Below, in pieces: positions 15,469 through 23,511 of a stretch of DNA of 64,000 nucleotides. The stretch lies in contig NZ_OMOR01000001.1 in the NCBI RefSeq assembly GCF_900302465.1, positions 2,946,729 to 3,010,728 of the forward strand, given 5' to 3'. Both the position numbers and the translations under genes were made by a program. The notes beneath the pieces are model-generated. The model worked only from the letters and a program-made list of their open reading frames with translations. It was not told where the DNA came from and ran no database searches. The DNA is from Ascidiaceihabitans donghaensis (GTDB lineage Bacteria; Pseudomonadota; Alphaproteobacteria; Rhodobacterales; Rhodobacteraceae). Numbering within the stretch: position 1 is the stretch's first letter; each line of letters opens with the position of its first letter.

Positions 15469-17666
15469 CCGATTTTACGATGCAAAAAGATGCCGAAGGC
15501 ATTGCTACCATCACATGGGATGTCGCCGACAAGACCATGAATGTGATGTCTATTGATGGCTTGGGCCAACTTGACGCGCATATTGACGACGCCTTGGCCG
15601 ATGACGCCGTCAAAGGCATCGTCATCACATCCGGCAAGGACAGCTTTGCAGGCGGCATGGACTTGAACCTGCTGGCCAAAATGAAAGCCGACGCAGGCGA
15701 CGATCCGGCCAAGGGTCTGTTTGAAGGCACCATGAGAATGCATGCGTTGCTGCGCAAGATTGAACGCGCCGGCATGGACCCAAAGACCAACAAAGGCGGC
15801 AAACCAATTGCGTCCGCCCTGCCCGGCACTGCCGCGGGCATCGGTCTGGAACTGCCACTGGCCACGCACCGCATCTTCTGCACCTCCAACCCTAAGGCCA
15901 AAGTTGGCTTGCCTGAAATCCTCGTCGGTATCTTCCCCGGCGGCGGCGGCACAGTTCGTTTGTTGTTCAAAATGGGTTTGGTCAACGCGTCGTCGCAAAT
16001 CCTTGAAGGCCGTATGAACGCGCCTGAAAAAGCGAAATCGCTAGGCATCGTAGATGAAGTGTCCGACGATCCGGTCGCTGCGGCCCGCGCTTGGGTTCTG
16101 GAGGCCAAAGACGCCGACATCGTCAAACCATGGGACGCCAAAGGCTTCAAAATGCCCGGCGGTGCGCCCTACCACCCGGCAGGCTTCATGAACTACGTCG
16201 GCGCCAATGCGATGGTCGCGGGCAAGACCAAAGGTGCGTTTCCTGCGGCAAAGGCTGTGCTGAGCGTGCTCTATGAAGCGGCTTTGGTACCATTCGACAC
16301 GGCCCTGAAAATTGAGGCGCGTTGGTTCACGAATATCCTGATGAACCCAAGCTCCTCCGCTATGATCCGGTCCTTGTTCCTGAACAAAGAAGCCTTGGAA
16401 AAAGGCGCTGTGCGTCCCAAAGGCATCGCAGACCAGCGCGTCAAGAAATTGGGCGTGTTGGGTGCAGGCATGATGGGTGCGGGCATCGCATTGGTTTCCG
16501 CACAAGCGGGCATCGAGGTCGTGTTGATCGACCGCGATCAGGAAGCCGCCGACAAGGGCAAAGCCTACACCGAGGCCTATCTCGACAAAGGCATCGCCCG
16601 CAAAAAGGGCACGCCTGAGAAGAAAGAGGCGATGCTGTCGCTGATCACTGCGACGCCTGATGTTGAAAAACTGGCAGGCTGCGACCTGATCATCGAGGCC
16701 GTGTTCGAAGACCCCGCCGTCAAGGCCGAGATCACCAAACGTGTCGAAGCGGTCATTCCTGAGGATTGCATTTTCGCCTCCAACACCTCGACCTTGCCTA
16801 TCTCTGAACTGGCCAAGGCGTCTTCGCGCCCTGAGCAGTTTATCGGCATCCACTTCTTCTCGCCCGTTGAGAAAATGTTGCTGGTTGAGATCATCAAGGG
16901 CGCGGAAACCGGCGACCGCGCAGTTGCGAAATCTTTGGACTACGTCCGCCAAATCCGCAAAACGCCGATCGTGGTCAACGACGCACGGTTCTTCTATGCC
17001 AACCGTTGCATCATTCCTTATGGAAACGAAGCCACGCGCATGGTCACAGAAGGCGTCGCACCGCAGTTGATAGACAGTGCAGCGCAGCAGTTGGGCTTCC
17101 CTGTGGGTCCGATCCAACTGGGCGACGAGACATCCATCGACCTTGGCGTGCGCATCATGAAAGCGACCAAAGCGGCGATGGGCAATGCCTATCCGGCCTC
17201 TGAAGCTGACGATTTGATCGTGTGGATGGAAGAAGAAGGCCGTCTGGGCCGCAAGGCGAACGCGGGCTACTTCGACTATGACGAAAAAGGCAAGCGCACA
17301 GGCTATTGGAAGGGCGTTCACGACAAGTATCCATTGGCCGAAGAGCAGCCTGCTTTGCGTGAAGTACAGGATCGTTTGATGTTTGCCCAAGTGCTGGAAG
17401 CGGTGCGTGCGCTGGAAGAAGGCGTGTTGGAAGACATCCGCGAGGGTGACGTTGGTGCGATCCTTGGGTGGGGCTTTGCACCTGCCACGGGTGGACCCTT
17501 CAGCTATCTGGACATTATCGGCACACCATACGCCGCTGAACGCTGTGACCAGTTGCAGGAAAAATTCGGCGATCGCTTCGAATGCCCGGCTTTGCTGCGT
17601 GAAATGGCCGCAAAGAACCAGACTTTCTATGGACGGTTTAGCAAAGAAGACGCGGCTGCGGCCTAA
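15465..17666 (+). CDS. multifunctional enoyl-CoA hydratase / 3-hydroxyacyl-CoA dehydrogenase (FadB/FadJ-type)
   Basis: A 733-residue two-part enzyme. Residues about 1-190 are a crotonase domain with the oxyanion-hole segment A-G-I-G-L-E-L-P and the G-L-P-E-I motif, which supply the two catalytic Glu residues. From about residue 325 the Rossmann fold begins with G-V-L-G-A-G-M-M-G-A-G, then the H-F-F-S-P-V-E-K-M segment with the active-site His of 3-hydroxyacyl-CoA dehydrogenase, and two C-terminal helical domains. It hydrates enoyl-CoA and oxidises the 3-hydroxyacyl-CoA with NAD+. With the thiolase (13742) it forms the likely trifunctional beta-oxidation unit. A strong terminator follows. Confidence 0.94.
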   Translation: MTDFTMQKDAEGIATITWDVADKTMNVMSIDGLGQLDAHIDDALADDAVKGIVITSGKDSFAGGMDLNLLAKMKADAGDDPAKGLFEGTMRMHALLRKIERAGMDPKTNKGGKPIASALPGTAAGIGLELPLATHRIFCTSNPKAKVGLPEILVGIFPGGGGTVRLLFKMGLVNASSQILEGRMNAPEKAKSLGIVDEVSDDPVAAARAWVLEAKDADIVKPWDAKGFKMPGGAPYHPAGFMNYVGANAMVAGKTKGAFPAAKAVLSVLYEAALVPFDTALKIEARWFTNILMNPSSSAMIRSLFLNKEALEKGAVRPKGIADQRVKKLGVLGAGMMGAGIALVSAQAGIEVVLIDRDQEAADKGKAYTEAYLDKGIARKKGTPEKKEAMLSLITATPDVEKLAGCDLIIEAVFEDPAVKAEITKRVEAVIPEDCIFASNTSTLPISELAKASSRPEQFIGIHFFSPVEKMLLVEIIKGAETGDRAVAKSLDYVRQIRKTPIVVNDARFFYANRCIIPYGNEATRMVTEGVAPQLIDSAAQQLGFPVGPIQLGDETSIDLGVRIMKATKAAMGNAYPASEADDLIVWMEEEGRLGRKANAGYFDYDEKGKRTGYWKGVHDKYPLAEEQPALREVQDRLMFAQVLEAVRALEEGVLEDIREGDVGAILGWGFAPATGGPFSYLDIIGTPYAAERCDQLQEKFGDRFECPALLREMAAKNQTFYGRFSKEDAAAA

Positions 17667-17690
17667 AATTCTTCTATTGTGATTTGACGG

Positions 17691-17724
17691 AAGGCCCTGT
17701 TTTTGCAGGGCCTTTTGTTGTTTT
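17691..17724 (+). terminator. Rho-independent terminator of the beta-oxidation block
   Basis: AAGGCCCTG-TTTTTG-CAGGGCCTT is a 9-bp perfect stem followed by TTGTTGTTTT. It starts 24 bases after the FadB-type stop. The rest of 17725-17864 is the promoter region of the desaturase; I see no further element. Confidence 0.92.
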
Positions 17725-17864
17725 ACCGACCCTCTATGGGGTGCAGGGACACGGTACCGGCAAACACTTTGATTTGAACAGCTTTTTAAGACCCTTTGTT
17801 TTATACGTTGCGGATGCGCTGTATTGCGTTAACAAGATCGCCAACAGTGGCAAGAAGCAGACAT

Positions 17865-18896
17865 ATGACCCAAAAATCAGGCGTTTCCGCGCAGACAGTC
17901 GAACCGAAAAACGCCCGTGACTGGGTGAAAGTTTTGGCAAACTATCGTGAACCAAGTGCAAAACGCAGCAGTTTCGAATTGGCGGTAACATTAGGACCCT
18001 TCATTGGGCTTTGGGCATTGGCATGGTGGTCGCTGTCAATCAGCGCTTGGCTGACCTTGGCCATATCGCTGTGCAACGCCGCGTTTTTGCTTCGATTGTT
18101 TGCCATTCAACACGATTGTGGGCACAGCGCATTTTTTAAAAACCGCGCACTCAGTGACTGGACGGGGCGCGCCATCGGTGTCCTGACCCTGACGCCCTAT
18201 GATGTTTGGCGTCGGGCACATTCCATCCACCATAGCTCTGCCGGTAATCTGGGTCGGCGGGGGCTGGGCGATATAAACACTTTGACGGTCGCCGAATACC
18301 GCGCCCGCTCTCCGATGAAACGCCTGATGTACCGCATGTATCGCCATCCGATCGTTTTGTTCGGTCTGGGGCCGGGTTATGTGTTCTTTTTGGAAAACCG
18401 CCTGCCCGTCGGATTGATGGAAAAGGGTAAATACTGGATCAGCGCTATGGGGACCAATGCAGCCATCCTGGTGGCGCTTTTGGTGATCCTTTACTTTGGC
18501 GGGCTGACCCCGATCTTGCTGATTTTTGTGCCGTCCACCTTGCTGGCAGCGACGGCCGGGGTCTGGCTGTTCTATGTCCAGCACCAATTCGAGACCACGC
18601 ATTGGGAAGAGAACGACAACTGGGATGTGCACCACGCGGCCCTGCATGGTAGTTCGCATTACGTCATGCCACGGGTTCTGCAATGGCTCAGTGCCAATAT
18701 CGGCATTCACCACGTGCACCATCTATACAGCCGCATCCCATTTTACCGCCTTCCCGAAGTGCTTAGCGATCACGCGGATCTTGCGACAGGCAATCAGATG
18801 ACCATCCGCGAAAGCATCGCAAATGCACGGCTGCATCTTTGGGATGAAAACAGCAAGCGACTGCTGTCCTTTTCAGAGGCACGCAAAGTCGCATAA
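17865..18896 (+). CDS. membrane fatty acid desaturase
   Basis: A 343-residue integral membrane protein with the three His boxes of di-iron desaturases: H-D-C-G-H, H-S-I-H-H and, after the second hydrophobic block, H-V-H-H. About four to six membrane segments lie between them. The pattern is that of the omega-6/DesA-like fatty acid desaturase family (PF00487), which inserts a double bond in acyl chains using O2 and electrons from ferredoxin or cytochrome. The start at 17865 is chosen over a reading from 17796 because it removes a non-conserved leader. It is a single gene with its own terminator. Confidence 0.9.
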   Translation: MTQKSGVSAQTVEPKNARDWVKVLANYREPSAKRSSFELAVTLGPFIGLWALAWWSLSISAWLTLAISLCNAAFLLRLFAIQHDCGHSAFFKNRALSDWTGRAIGVLTLTPYDVWRRAHSIHHSSAGNLGRRGLGDINTLTVAEYRARSPMKRLMYRMYRHPIVLFGLGPGYVFFLENRLPVGLMEKGKYWISAMGTNAAILVALLVILYFGGLTPILLIFVPSTLLAATAGVWLFYVQHQFETTHWEENDNWDVHHAALHGSSHYVMPRVLQWLSANIGIHHVHHLYSRIPFYRLPEVLSDHADLATGNQMTIRESIANARLHLWDENSKRLLSFSEARKVA

Positions 18897-18926
18897 CCGG
18901 CATTGATCGACGCCCAACATTCAACG

Positions 18927-18953
18927 CCGCGCATGGAATGCGCGGTTCTTTTC
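18927..18953 (+). terminator. Rho-independent terminator after the desaturase
   Basis: CCGCGCAT-GGA-ATGCGCGG is a perfect 8-bp stem followed by TTCTTTTC, 31 bases after the desaturase stop. Confidence 0.88.
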
Positions 18954-19001
18954 ATAGCGCTTAGGCAACTGCCTTTGCGACGATACTGCTTGGGGGAAGG
19001 G

Positions 19002-19078
19002 TGGTACCACCTCCTGGTCTCGAACCAGGGACCTCTTGATCCACAATCAAGCGCTCTAACCTACTGAGCTAAGGCGGC
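19002..19078 (-). tRNA. tRNA-His (anticodon GTG), lacking G-1, with A73
   Basis: The minus strand folds as a full cloverleaf of 77 bases with encoded CCA: acceptor GCCGCCT/AGGTGGT, D stem GCTC/GAGC, anticodon stem CTTGA/TCAAG with loop TTGTGGA, and T stem CCTGG/CCAGG. The anticodon is GTG. Unlike most bacterial tRNA-His, the base before G1 is T and the discriminator is A73, with a G1:U72 pair. This is the known alphaproteobacterial variant that is read by a divergent histidyl-tRNA synthetase; hisS is in this same window. Confidence 0.97.
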
Positions 19079-19105
19079 ACGTTGGGGTGATTTAACGCCC
19101 AAGTC

Positions 19106-19606
19106 TTACGATTGCAAGTGTGATCCGAACTGAAAAACCCATGTTTGTTCGACAAGATCGCACCCAAACGAATGAACTGGTCTGCTGTCCACCAAATCCC
19201 ATCCTGTCCGAGCATATAAAGCACAAGCCGCTGTGTGACTTTCATGTGTCCAAAGCTGCATGTTTTGATAGCCTACGCTTTGTGCAAACCCCATACATTC
19301 AGCCAATAATTTCTGCCCAAGCCCCTTCCCACGGGCCCCGGGCTTCAGAAAAAACAGGCGCAGTTTCGCAGTGGTATCATTCAATCGCACACAAAAAATC
19401 GTGCCAAGACGCTGCCCGTCTTCTTCGGCCACCCAACCACGTTCAATTTGCGAATCATGATGTGCGTTGAAGTCGGCCAAAATTGACGCGACCAACGGGC
19501 CGAATGTATCGTCAAACCCTTCCGCTTTTGCGTAGTGCGTGCCGTGCTGGGTCACAACCCAGTCTGTGTCGCTGGCTTTAAAGCGCCTGATCTGTAAGTT
19601 TTCCAT
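19106..19606 (-). CDS. GNAT family N-acetyltransferase
   Basis: A 166-residue acetyltransferase with the coenzyme A binding loop P-G-A-R-G-K-G-L-G and the C-terminal A-C-A-L-Y-A-R-T-G-W motif. The frame is open back to 19960, but only the part from the ATG at 19606 looks like a GNAT domain, and the upstream part is antisense to another gene. The substrate is unknown. It is read away from the small conserved gene at 19685; the 78 bases between hold both promoters. Confidence 0.88.
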   Translation of the reverse strand: MENLQIRRFKASDTDWVVTQHGTHYAKAEGFDDTFGPLVASILADFNAHHDSQIERGWVAEEDGQRLGTIFCVRLNDTTAKLRLFFLKPGARGKGLGQKLLAECMGFAQSVGYQNMQLWTHESHTAACALYARTGWDLVDSRPVHSFGCDLVEQTWVFQFGSHLQS

Positions 19607-19684
19607 GACATCAACATGCGACGCCCGACCTTGCCTTTCAAGACGCGGATGGCTAGCAAGACACAACAAATGAAAGGCGCACCC

Positions 19685-19870
19685 ATGGGGATCAACAGCG
19701 AAAGCGACATCCAAGCAAACCTGCAAATCGGACCAACCGATCAAGGGATGGTGCGCATTTATGTCGAGGGAAAAGGCATCGATTTGCCAATGGATTTCGA
19801 CCCCGAGGAAGCCGAAGAAATCGCTGAAGAAATCTTGGCAGCTGTCGCAGCCGCGCGCATCATCAAATAG
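19685..19870 (+). CDS. small conserved protein, DUF6324-like
   Basis: A 61-residue acidic protein starting M-G-I-N-S-E-S-D-I-Q-A-N-L-Q-I-G and ending in an E-E-A-E-E-I-A-E-E helix. I recognise this as a short protein conserved in Rhodobacterales (DUF6324 as far as I recall); no function is known. AAAGG lies 8 bases before the ATG at 19685, which is why I prefer it to the ATG at 19670. The codon use looks like that of its neighbours. A hairpin terminator follows its stop. Confidence 0.75.
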   Translation: MGINSESDIQANLQIGPTDQGMVRIYVEGKGIDLPMDFDPEEAEEIAEEILAAVAAARIIK

Positions 19871-19890
19871 AGACCTGTTAGATGTTTTCG

Positions 19891-19919
19891 GCGGGTCATC
19901 CCAAATTGGAATGACCCGC
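19891..19919. terminator. hairpin terminator between convergent genes
   Basis: GCGGGTCAT and ATGACCCGC form a 9-bp stem around an AT-rich loop. It lies between the small conserved gene and the convergent outer-membrane gene. The trailing sequence is only weakly T-rich. Confidence 0.7.
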
Positions 19920-19996
19920 GTTATAAAACAGCCAGCCCTGCATTCACTGGGTGGGGGCACGCGTGACTGACCGTCTTATTCCTGTTGTGGTCTACG

Positions 19997-20692
19997 TCAG
20001 AAATTAAAGCGCACACCGATATTCAAAGATGTGGACTCCAGATCGCCACGTACGGTCCCTGTAGAGGTGCCCGCTGGCGAAAGCCGTGTGGAAGATACGC
20101 CAAACACACGCCGATACCGCGCATCTGCTGTCAAAGTGATGCGATCACTTGCAGCATAAGATACCCCGACAATTGCTTGTGCAGCCAAGCGTGTGTCGCT
20201 GTCTTGAATGCGGACGCCAGGTCCATAAACCAGATCCTGATTGATATGGGCAATGCCCAGACCGCCACCCGCAAATGGCGTCAGTGCCCCTTGGGTTTTG
20301 AAATCAGCAATTACATTCGCAAAAAGGGCTGTCGTTCGAATACCCCCCGCGACGTTAACCTCTGCGGCAGGGCCATTGCCTGAAAACTGGATTTGGTCTG
20401 CATCACGGTCGCTAAACGACAGCTCCAGTTCCCCACGCAGGCCGATTTTATCTGTGGACCACGCCTGAAAAGTCTTGCCCACGCCCACGCCAAGGCCATA
20501 CCCCCCTTCCAGGTCGTTGTTCACAGAATTTGGCGCCCCGCCAATCGTGCCACCGTAGTTCAAATCGGCTGAAGCCGCGCTGCCTCCGTAGGCAAAGCCG
20601 TATAAATCCTGGGCAAATGCAGGTGTCGTCAGAGCAACCGTCGCCAGTGCCCCCAATATCGCGATCTGTTTCACTGAAGCTTTCCTTTGCAT
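19997..20692 (-). CDS. outer-membrane beta-barrel protein (OmpA-like/Opa-type small porin fold)
   Basis: A 231-residue protein with a clear signal peptide ending P-A-F-A. The mature part alternates hydrophobic and polar residues in about eight strands, has the glycine-rich F-A-G-G-G-L-G motif seen in small surface barrels, and ends in N-F with an aromatic final residue, the usual BAM signal. It is of the OMP_b-brl type. It is probably a structural or adhesive protein of the outer membrane; no ligand can be named. It is a single gene. Confidence 0.87.
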   Translation of the reverse strand: MQRKASVKQIAILGALATVALTTPAFAQDLYGFAYGGSAASADLNYGGTIGGAPNSVNNDLEGGYGLGVGVGKTFQAWSTDKIGLRGELELSFSDRDADQIQFSGNGPAAEVNVAGGIRTTALFANVIADFKTQGALTPFAGGGLGIAHINQDLVYGPGVRIQDSDTRLAAQAIVGVSYAASDRITLTADARYRRVFGVSSTRLSPAGTSTGTVRGDLESTSLNIGVRFNF

Positions 20693-20791
20693 ATGTGTTA
20701 CGCAATGAAAAACCCTGACGGCCTGATTTTATTTGATCACAGCAGTTGACGCTTCCGTGTGTGATTGTGAGGCCTATTTCTAGACCTGCCG

Positions 20792-21259
20792 TCAGAACCC
20801 CTGCCCTGCTCTGGGGTCTCTTAAACGATGCAACCGGCGCGCGGCATCTGTGGCAAACTTCTGGATGATTTTCTTGCGTCTCGCTGCGGCCAATTTGACC
20901 TCGTCCGGCATGCGCTGCACCTCGGCGTCATATCCGTCTGCAATGATCAATCCCGTATCGTCTGGCAAAAGCTCGGTCGGGAAATCGCCATCAACCGCCC
21001 AAAAGAACCTGTCACACCAATCCAGATACCCTTGCCATTTACTGTCAGATTGAAAGTCCACCCGACTGGATTTGCATTCAATGACCCAAATTTCGCCTTT
21101 TGGACCCAGCGCGATCACGTCTACGCGCAACCCGCGTGTGGGCACAAATTCTTCCAGACTGGCCATGCCCAAATGCCCCAGATGGCGCGACACGCCACGG
21201 GCCAGAATTTGGCCGGGTGCCATGGGTGTACCGTTCGGGACAAGGGATGAAATCTGCAT
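20792..21259 (-). CDS. mmcB: MmcB family DNA repair protein, SOS-regulated
   Basis: A 155-residue protein with a PD-(D/E)xK nuclease-like core: L-R-V-D-V-I-A-L and, some 15 residues on, V-I-E-C-K-S-S, which give the Asp and Glu-x-Lys ligands. This is the MmcB (former DUF1052) family; in Caulobacter an MmcB is induced by DNA damage and protects against mitomycin C. The start at 21259 is set by a promoter whose -10 box ends five bases before the ATG, with a perfect LexA box (GAAC-N7-GAAC) in its spacer. So the sequence itself supports SOS control. Enzymatic activity remains unshown. Confidence 0.9.
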   Translation of the reverse strand: MQISSLVPNGTPMAPGQILARGVSRHLGHLGMASLEEFVPTRGLRVDVIALGPKGEIWVIECKSSRVDFQSDSKWQGYLDWCDRFFWAVDGDFPTELLPDDTGLIIADGYDAEVQRMPDEVKLAAARRKKIIQKFATDAARRLHRLRDPRAGQGF

Positions 21260-21294
21260 ACACAAATATACGAACAAAGGATGAACAAATGCAA
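21260..21294 (-). promoter_or_regulatory. LexA-controlled, apparently leaderless promoter of mmcB
   Basis: On the minus strand TTGCAT (21294-21289) and TATATT (21270-21265) are 18 bases apart. GTTC-ATCCTTT-GTTC, a perfect alphaproteobacterial LexA box, fills the spacer (21286-21272). The ATG follows the -10 box after five bases, so transcription should start at or next to the start codon. Confidence 0.82.
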
Positions 21295-21368
21295 GCCGCC
21301 TTGGCCTTGCCACCATGGCCTCCTACATATTGCAAAGCCACGCGGCGGAATCAGGGCAAGGAACCAAC

Positions 21369-22682
21369 ATGTCAGACAAGAAACCATTGACCCAAGCAGA
21401 GGCACGCGGCGTCCGCGCCGCACGCGAATTGGAAGATCATCTGACGTGGCTAGACACGTTTTCCGGCACGGCGCTGGGGGTTCTGGCGGTCGCATCAGGC
21501 ATCTACACCTACCTTGGGGTATCGTCATTGCTGGACAGCAACGGCGCCATGTCGGTCTTTGCAGCCATTGCGTATTCGGTGGCTGTTTCGGTCGGTATTT
21601 TCGTATTCTGGTCTTACATGTTGCGTCTGTTTCCAGCGGTGCGCACGGCACAGGCCCGTATCGGTCTGATGTTGGCTATGGCCTTGGGGTCCTTGGCCAT
21701 TGTCGCCATGTCGTCTTGGTTGAATGCAGCTGCGTTGGCGGGGTCTGCCGCGGTCGAACAACATTTGGCAAAAACGGTGCAAGACTATCAAGATGCGCTG
21801 GAAAGCACCCATGAAATTGCACTGTCAGCCCAAGGTCTGGAACGCGACGTGGCGCGAGTGCGCCAGTCATTCGAAGACCTCTCGGAACAAGAAGCCACAG
21901 GCAACCTGTCCGGTTTGGCGGGGCGTGGGGCCGTGTTTCGGGTCTTGCGCCAAAAAGCGTCCGAACTGCAAGGGTTGGAAGCCCAGATCGCAAGCCAAAC
22001 GCCTTTGGTCGACAATGCATTTGATGAAGGCAACCAGATCCTAAGCCGCATGCGGGCGCTGACCGTAGAACCCGGCCCCGTCGAAGCACGATCCGTCGAG
22101 TTTTCAGAACAAGCCGTGCGACTGGCCGGTTTGATTGCCCAGATGCAGCAACTGAATGTCGCCCCCTTGGTGGAACGCGCGGCGCAGGATTTGGCGGCTT
22201 CTGTTGTGCTGCCCGAACTGGACGGACGCACAGAAGAAACCCGTTCGGATCAGGCGGCAACCATCACGTCCGTTCTGGATGTGCTGGGCCGACGCGCTGA
22301 AACGCTTGAGACTGCCGCGCAAACGGTGCAGCAGCTGGCGCCGCCAAAAGACGTGACATATACCCCGATTTCCAGCGCCGACGCGGTGATTTTATACGCG
22401 CGAAATTTTGTGCCCAGCTGGGCGGGGGCCATTGCGATCGACCTGCTGCCTGCTGTTTTGGTGTTTATTCTTGCCATAACCCAATCTGCAATCCGGCGCG
22501 GGCGCGAAGGCGCAGGCGTGGAAGACACCATGACCCTTGCCGAACTGCGCGCCGCCCTAAGCGCCATCCGCGATGTCGAACTGGCGATGAACGAGATGCC
22601 GGACGCCATGAACGCCCCCTCTCGTGCACCTCATGTGCCCCATGATCCCGTGCCAGACTTGCCTGAAAGTGACCCAAAATGA
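21369..22682 (+). CDS. membrane protein with long coiled-coil domain, partner of ClpP-like protein
   Basis: A 437-residue protein I cannot place in a named family. Three hydrophobic segments lie at about residues 30-50, 60-82 and 97-120, then a long Gln/Glu/Ala-rich stretch (about 125-340) with heptad character, then one more membrane segment near 360-378 and an acidic, Pro-rich tail of about 50 residues. So a large coiled-coil part probably stands on one side of the inner membrane. AAGGAA precedes the ATG at 21369. The stop overlaps the next start (ATGA), which makes a functional pair with the membrane-anchored protease-like protein likely. Confidence 0.8.
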   Translation: MSDKKPLTQAEARGVRAARELEDHLTWLDTFSGTALGVLAVASGIYTYLGVSSLLDSNGAMSVFAAIAYSVAVSVGIFVFWSYMLRLFPAVRTAQARIGLMLAMALGSLAIVAMSSWLNAAALAGSAAVEQHLAKTVQDYQDALESTHEIALSAQGLERDVARVRQSFEDLSEQEATGNLSGLAGRGAVFRVLRQKASELQGLEAQIASQTPLVDNAFDEGNQILSRMRALTVEPGPVEARSVEFSEQAVRLAGLIAQMQQLNVAPLVERAAQDLAASVVLPELDGRTEETRSDQAATITSVLDVLGRRAETLETAAQTVQQLAPPKDVTYTPISSADAVILYARNFVPSWAGAIAIDLLPAVLVFILAITQSAIRRGREGAGVEDTMTLAELRAALSAIRDVELAMNEMPDAMNAPSRAPHVPHDPVPDLPESDPK

Positions 22683-23413
22683 ACGGACGCAGCGTTGCGC
22701 GTATTCTATCGGGTGTTTTGATTTTCCAGTTGGGCATCGGGGCATTGTTGATCGTCGGCGACATGCAGGGTTCCTTTTCCTTGCCCCGCTTTGGGCCCGA
22801 CGCACCGGATCTTGACCAACCGGTGCGGCCAGGCGACCAGCGGCGCCAATTTGATCCGAACCGCACCCCGCGCCAGACCGGCCCTGCCCCGTCCGGTCCT
22901 CTGCCAGACCGCCTCACACTGACCCAACTGGACGGTGAAACATACAGATTGGAGGGCGGCATAACGGCTGGTGACGCAGACCGCATCAGCAAGCAGATTT
23001 TGGAAGCGACCCCGAAGGTCAAGCTGCTGGTTTTGCAATCTCCCGGTGGAACCGTGGGGGAAGCCCTTGATTTGGGACGGTTTATTCGCGCCCAAGCTAT
23101 TGACACAGAAATGCGCAATGGCGAAATATGCTATTCTGCTTGCCCTTACGTGCTGGCCGCAGGCACCACGCGCACCATTGACGACGCGGCGTCAGTGGGC
23201 GTGCATCAGCATTATTTTGGCGAAAGCACTATTTTGCCGGCGCGTTTCGCTGTTGAAGACATTCAAAGGGGCCAAGGCGAAGTCATGGTGTATTTGGACG
23301 CGATGGGCATTGACCCATTGGTTATGCAGCACGCGCTCAGTACGCCGCCAGAAGAAATATACGTCCTGCTTCCCGAGCAGTTGAAAACTTACAATTTCGT
23401 AACGCCGCAATAG
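22679..23413 (+). CDS. membrane-anchored ClpP-fold, serine protease-like periplasmic protein (COG3904-type)
   Basis: A 244-residue protein with one N-terminal membrane segment (residues 8-27), a Pro-rich linker (35-77) and a ClpP/crotonase-like domain. S-P-G-G-T-V near 121-126 looks like the oxyanion loop; C-Y-S-A-C at 151-155 holds the putative nucleophile Ser153, and G-V-H-Q-H near 174-178 the putative catalytic His. The C-x-S-x-C layout is typical of the periplasmic COG3904 group, where the cysteines could form a disulfide. It overlaps the coiled-coil protein gene by four bases. Proteolytic activity is inferred, not shown. Confidence 0.8.
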   Translation: MNGRSVARILSGVLIFQLGIGALLIVGDMQGSFSLPRFGPDAPDLDQPVRPGDQRRQFDPNRTPRQTGPAPSGPLPDRLTLTQLDGETYRLEGGITAGDADRISKQILEATPKVKLLVLQSPGGTVGEALDLGRFIRAQAIDTEMRNGEICYSACPYVLAAGTTRTIDDAASVGVHQHYFGESTILPARFAVEDIQRGQGEVMVYLDAMGIDPLVMQHALSTPPEEIYVLLPEQLKTYNFVTPQ

Positions 23414-23511
23414 CGCTGCGCCGCGCCCGCGTCTTATTTTGCAATATGGGCAAAGTGCACCAGCCCTTGTCCTGCGTGCAAACCTGCCCTATCTGATGAA
23501 GCGACGGGTTC
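23414..23511. other. left flank of the probable structured RNA, no gene seen
   Basis: The gap from 23414 to 23759 contains the candidate RNA at 23512-23685. The left flank up to 23511 shows no convincing open frame or terminator. An open frame through the gap has no domain and no ribosome site. Confidence 0.5.

Noticed and set aside
16041-17390. Open frame of 449 codons on the minus strand
   Set aside because: Antisense shadow of the FadB-type gene; biased composition, no motifs and no ribosome site.
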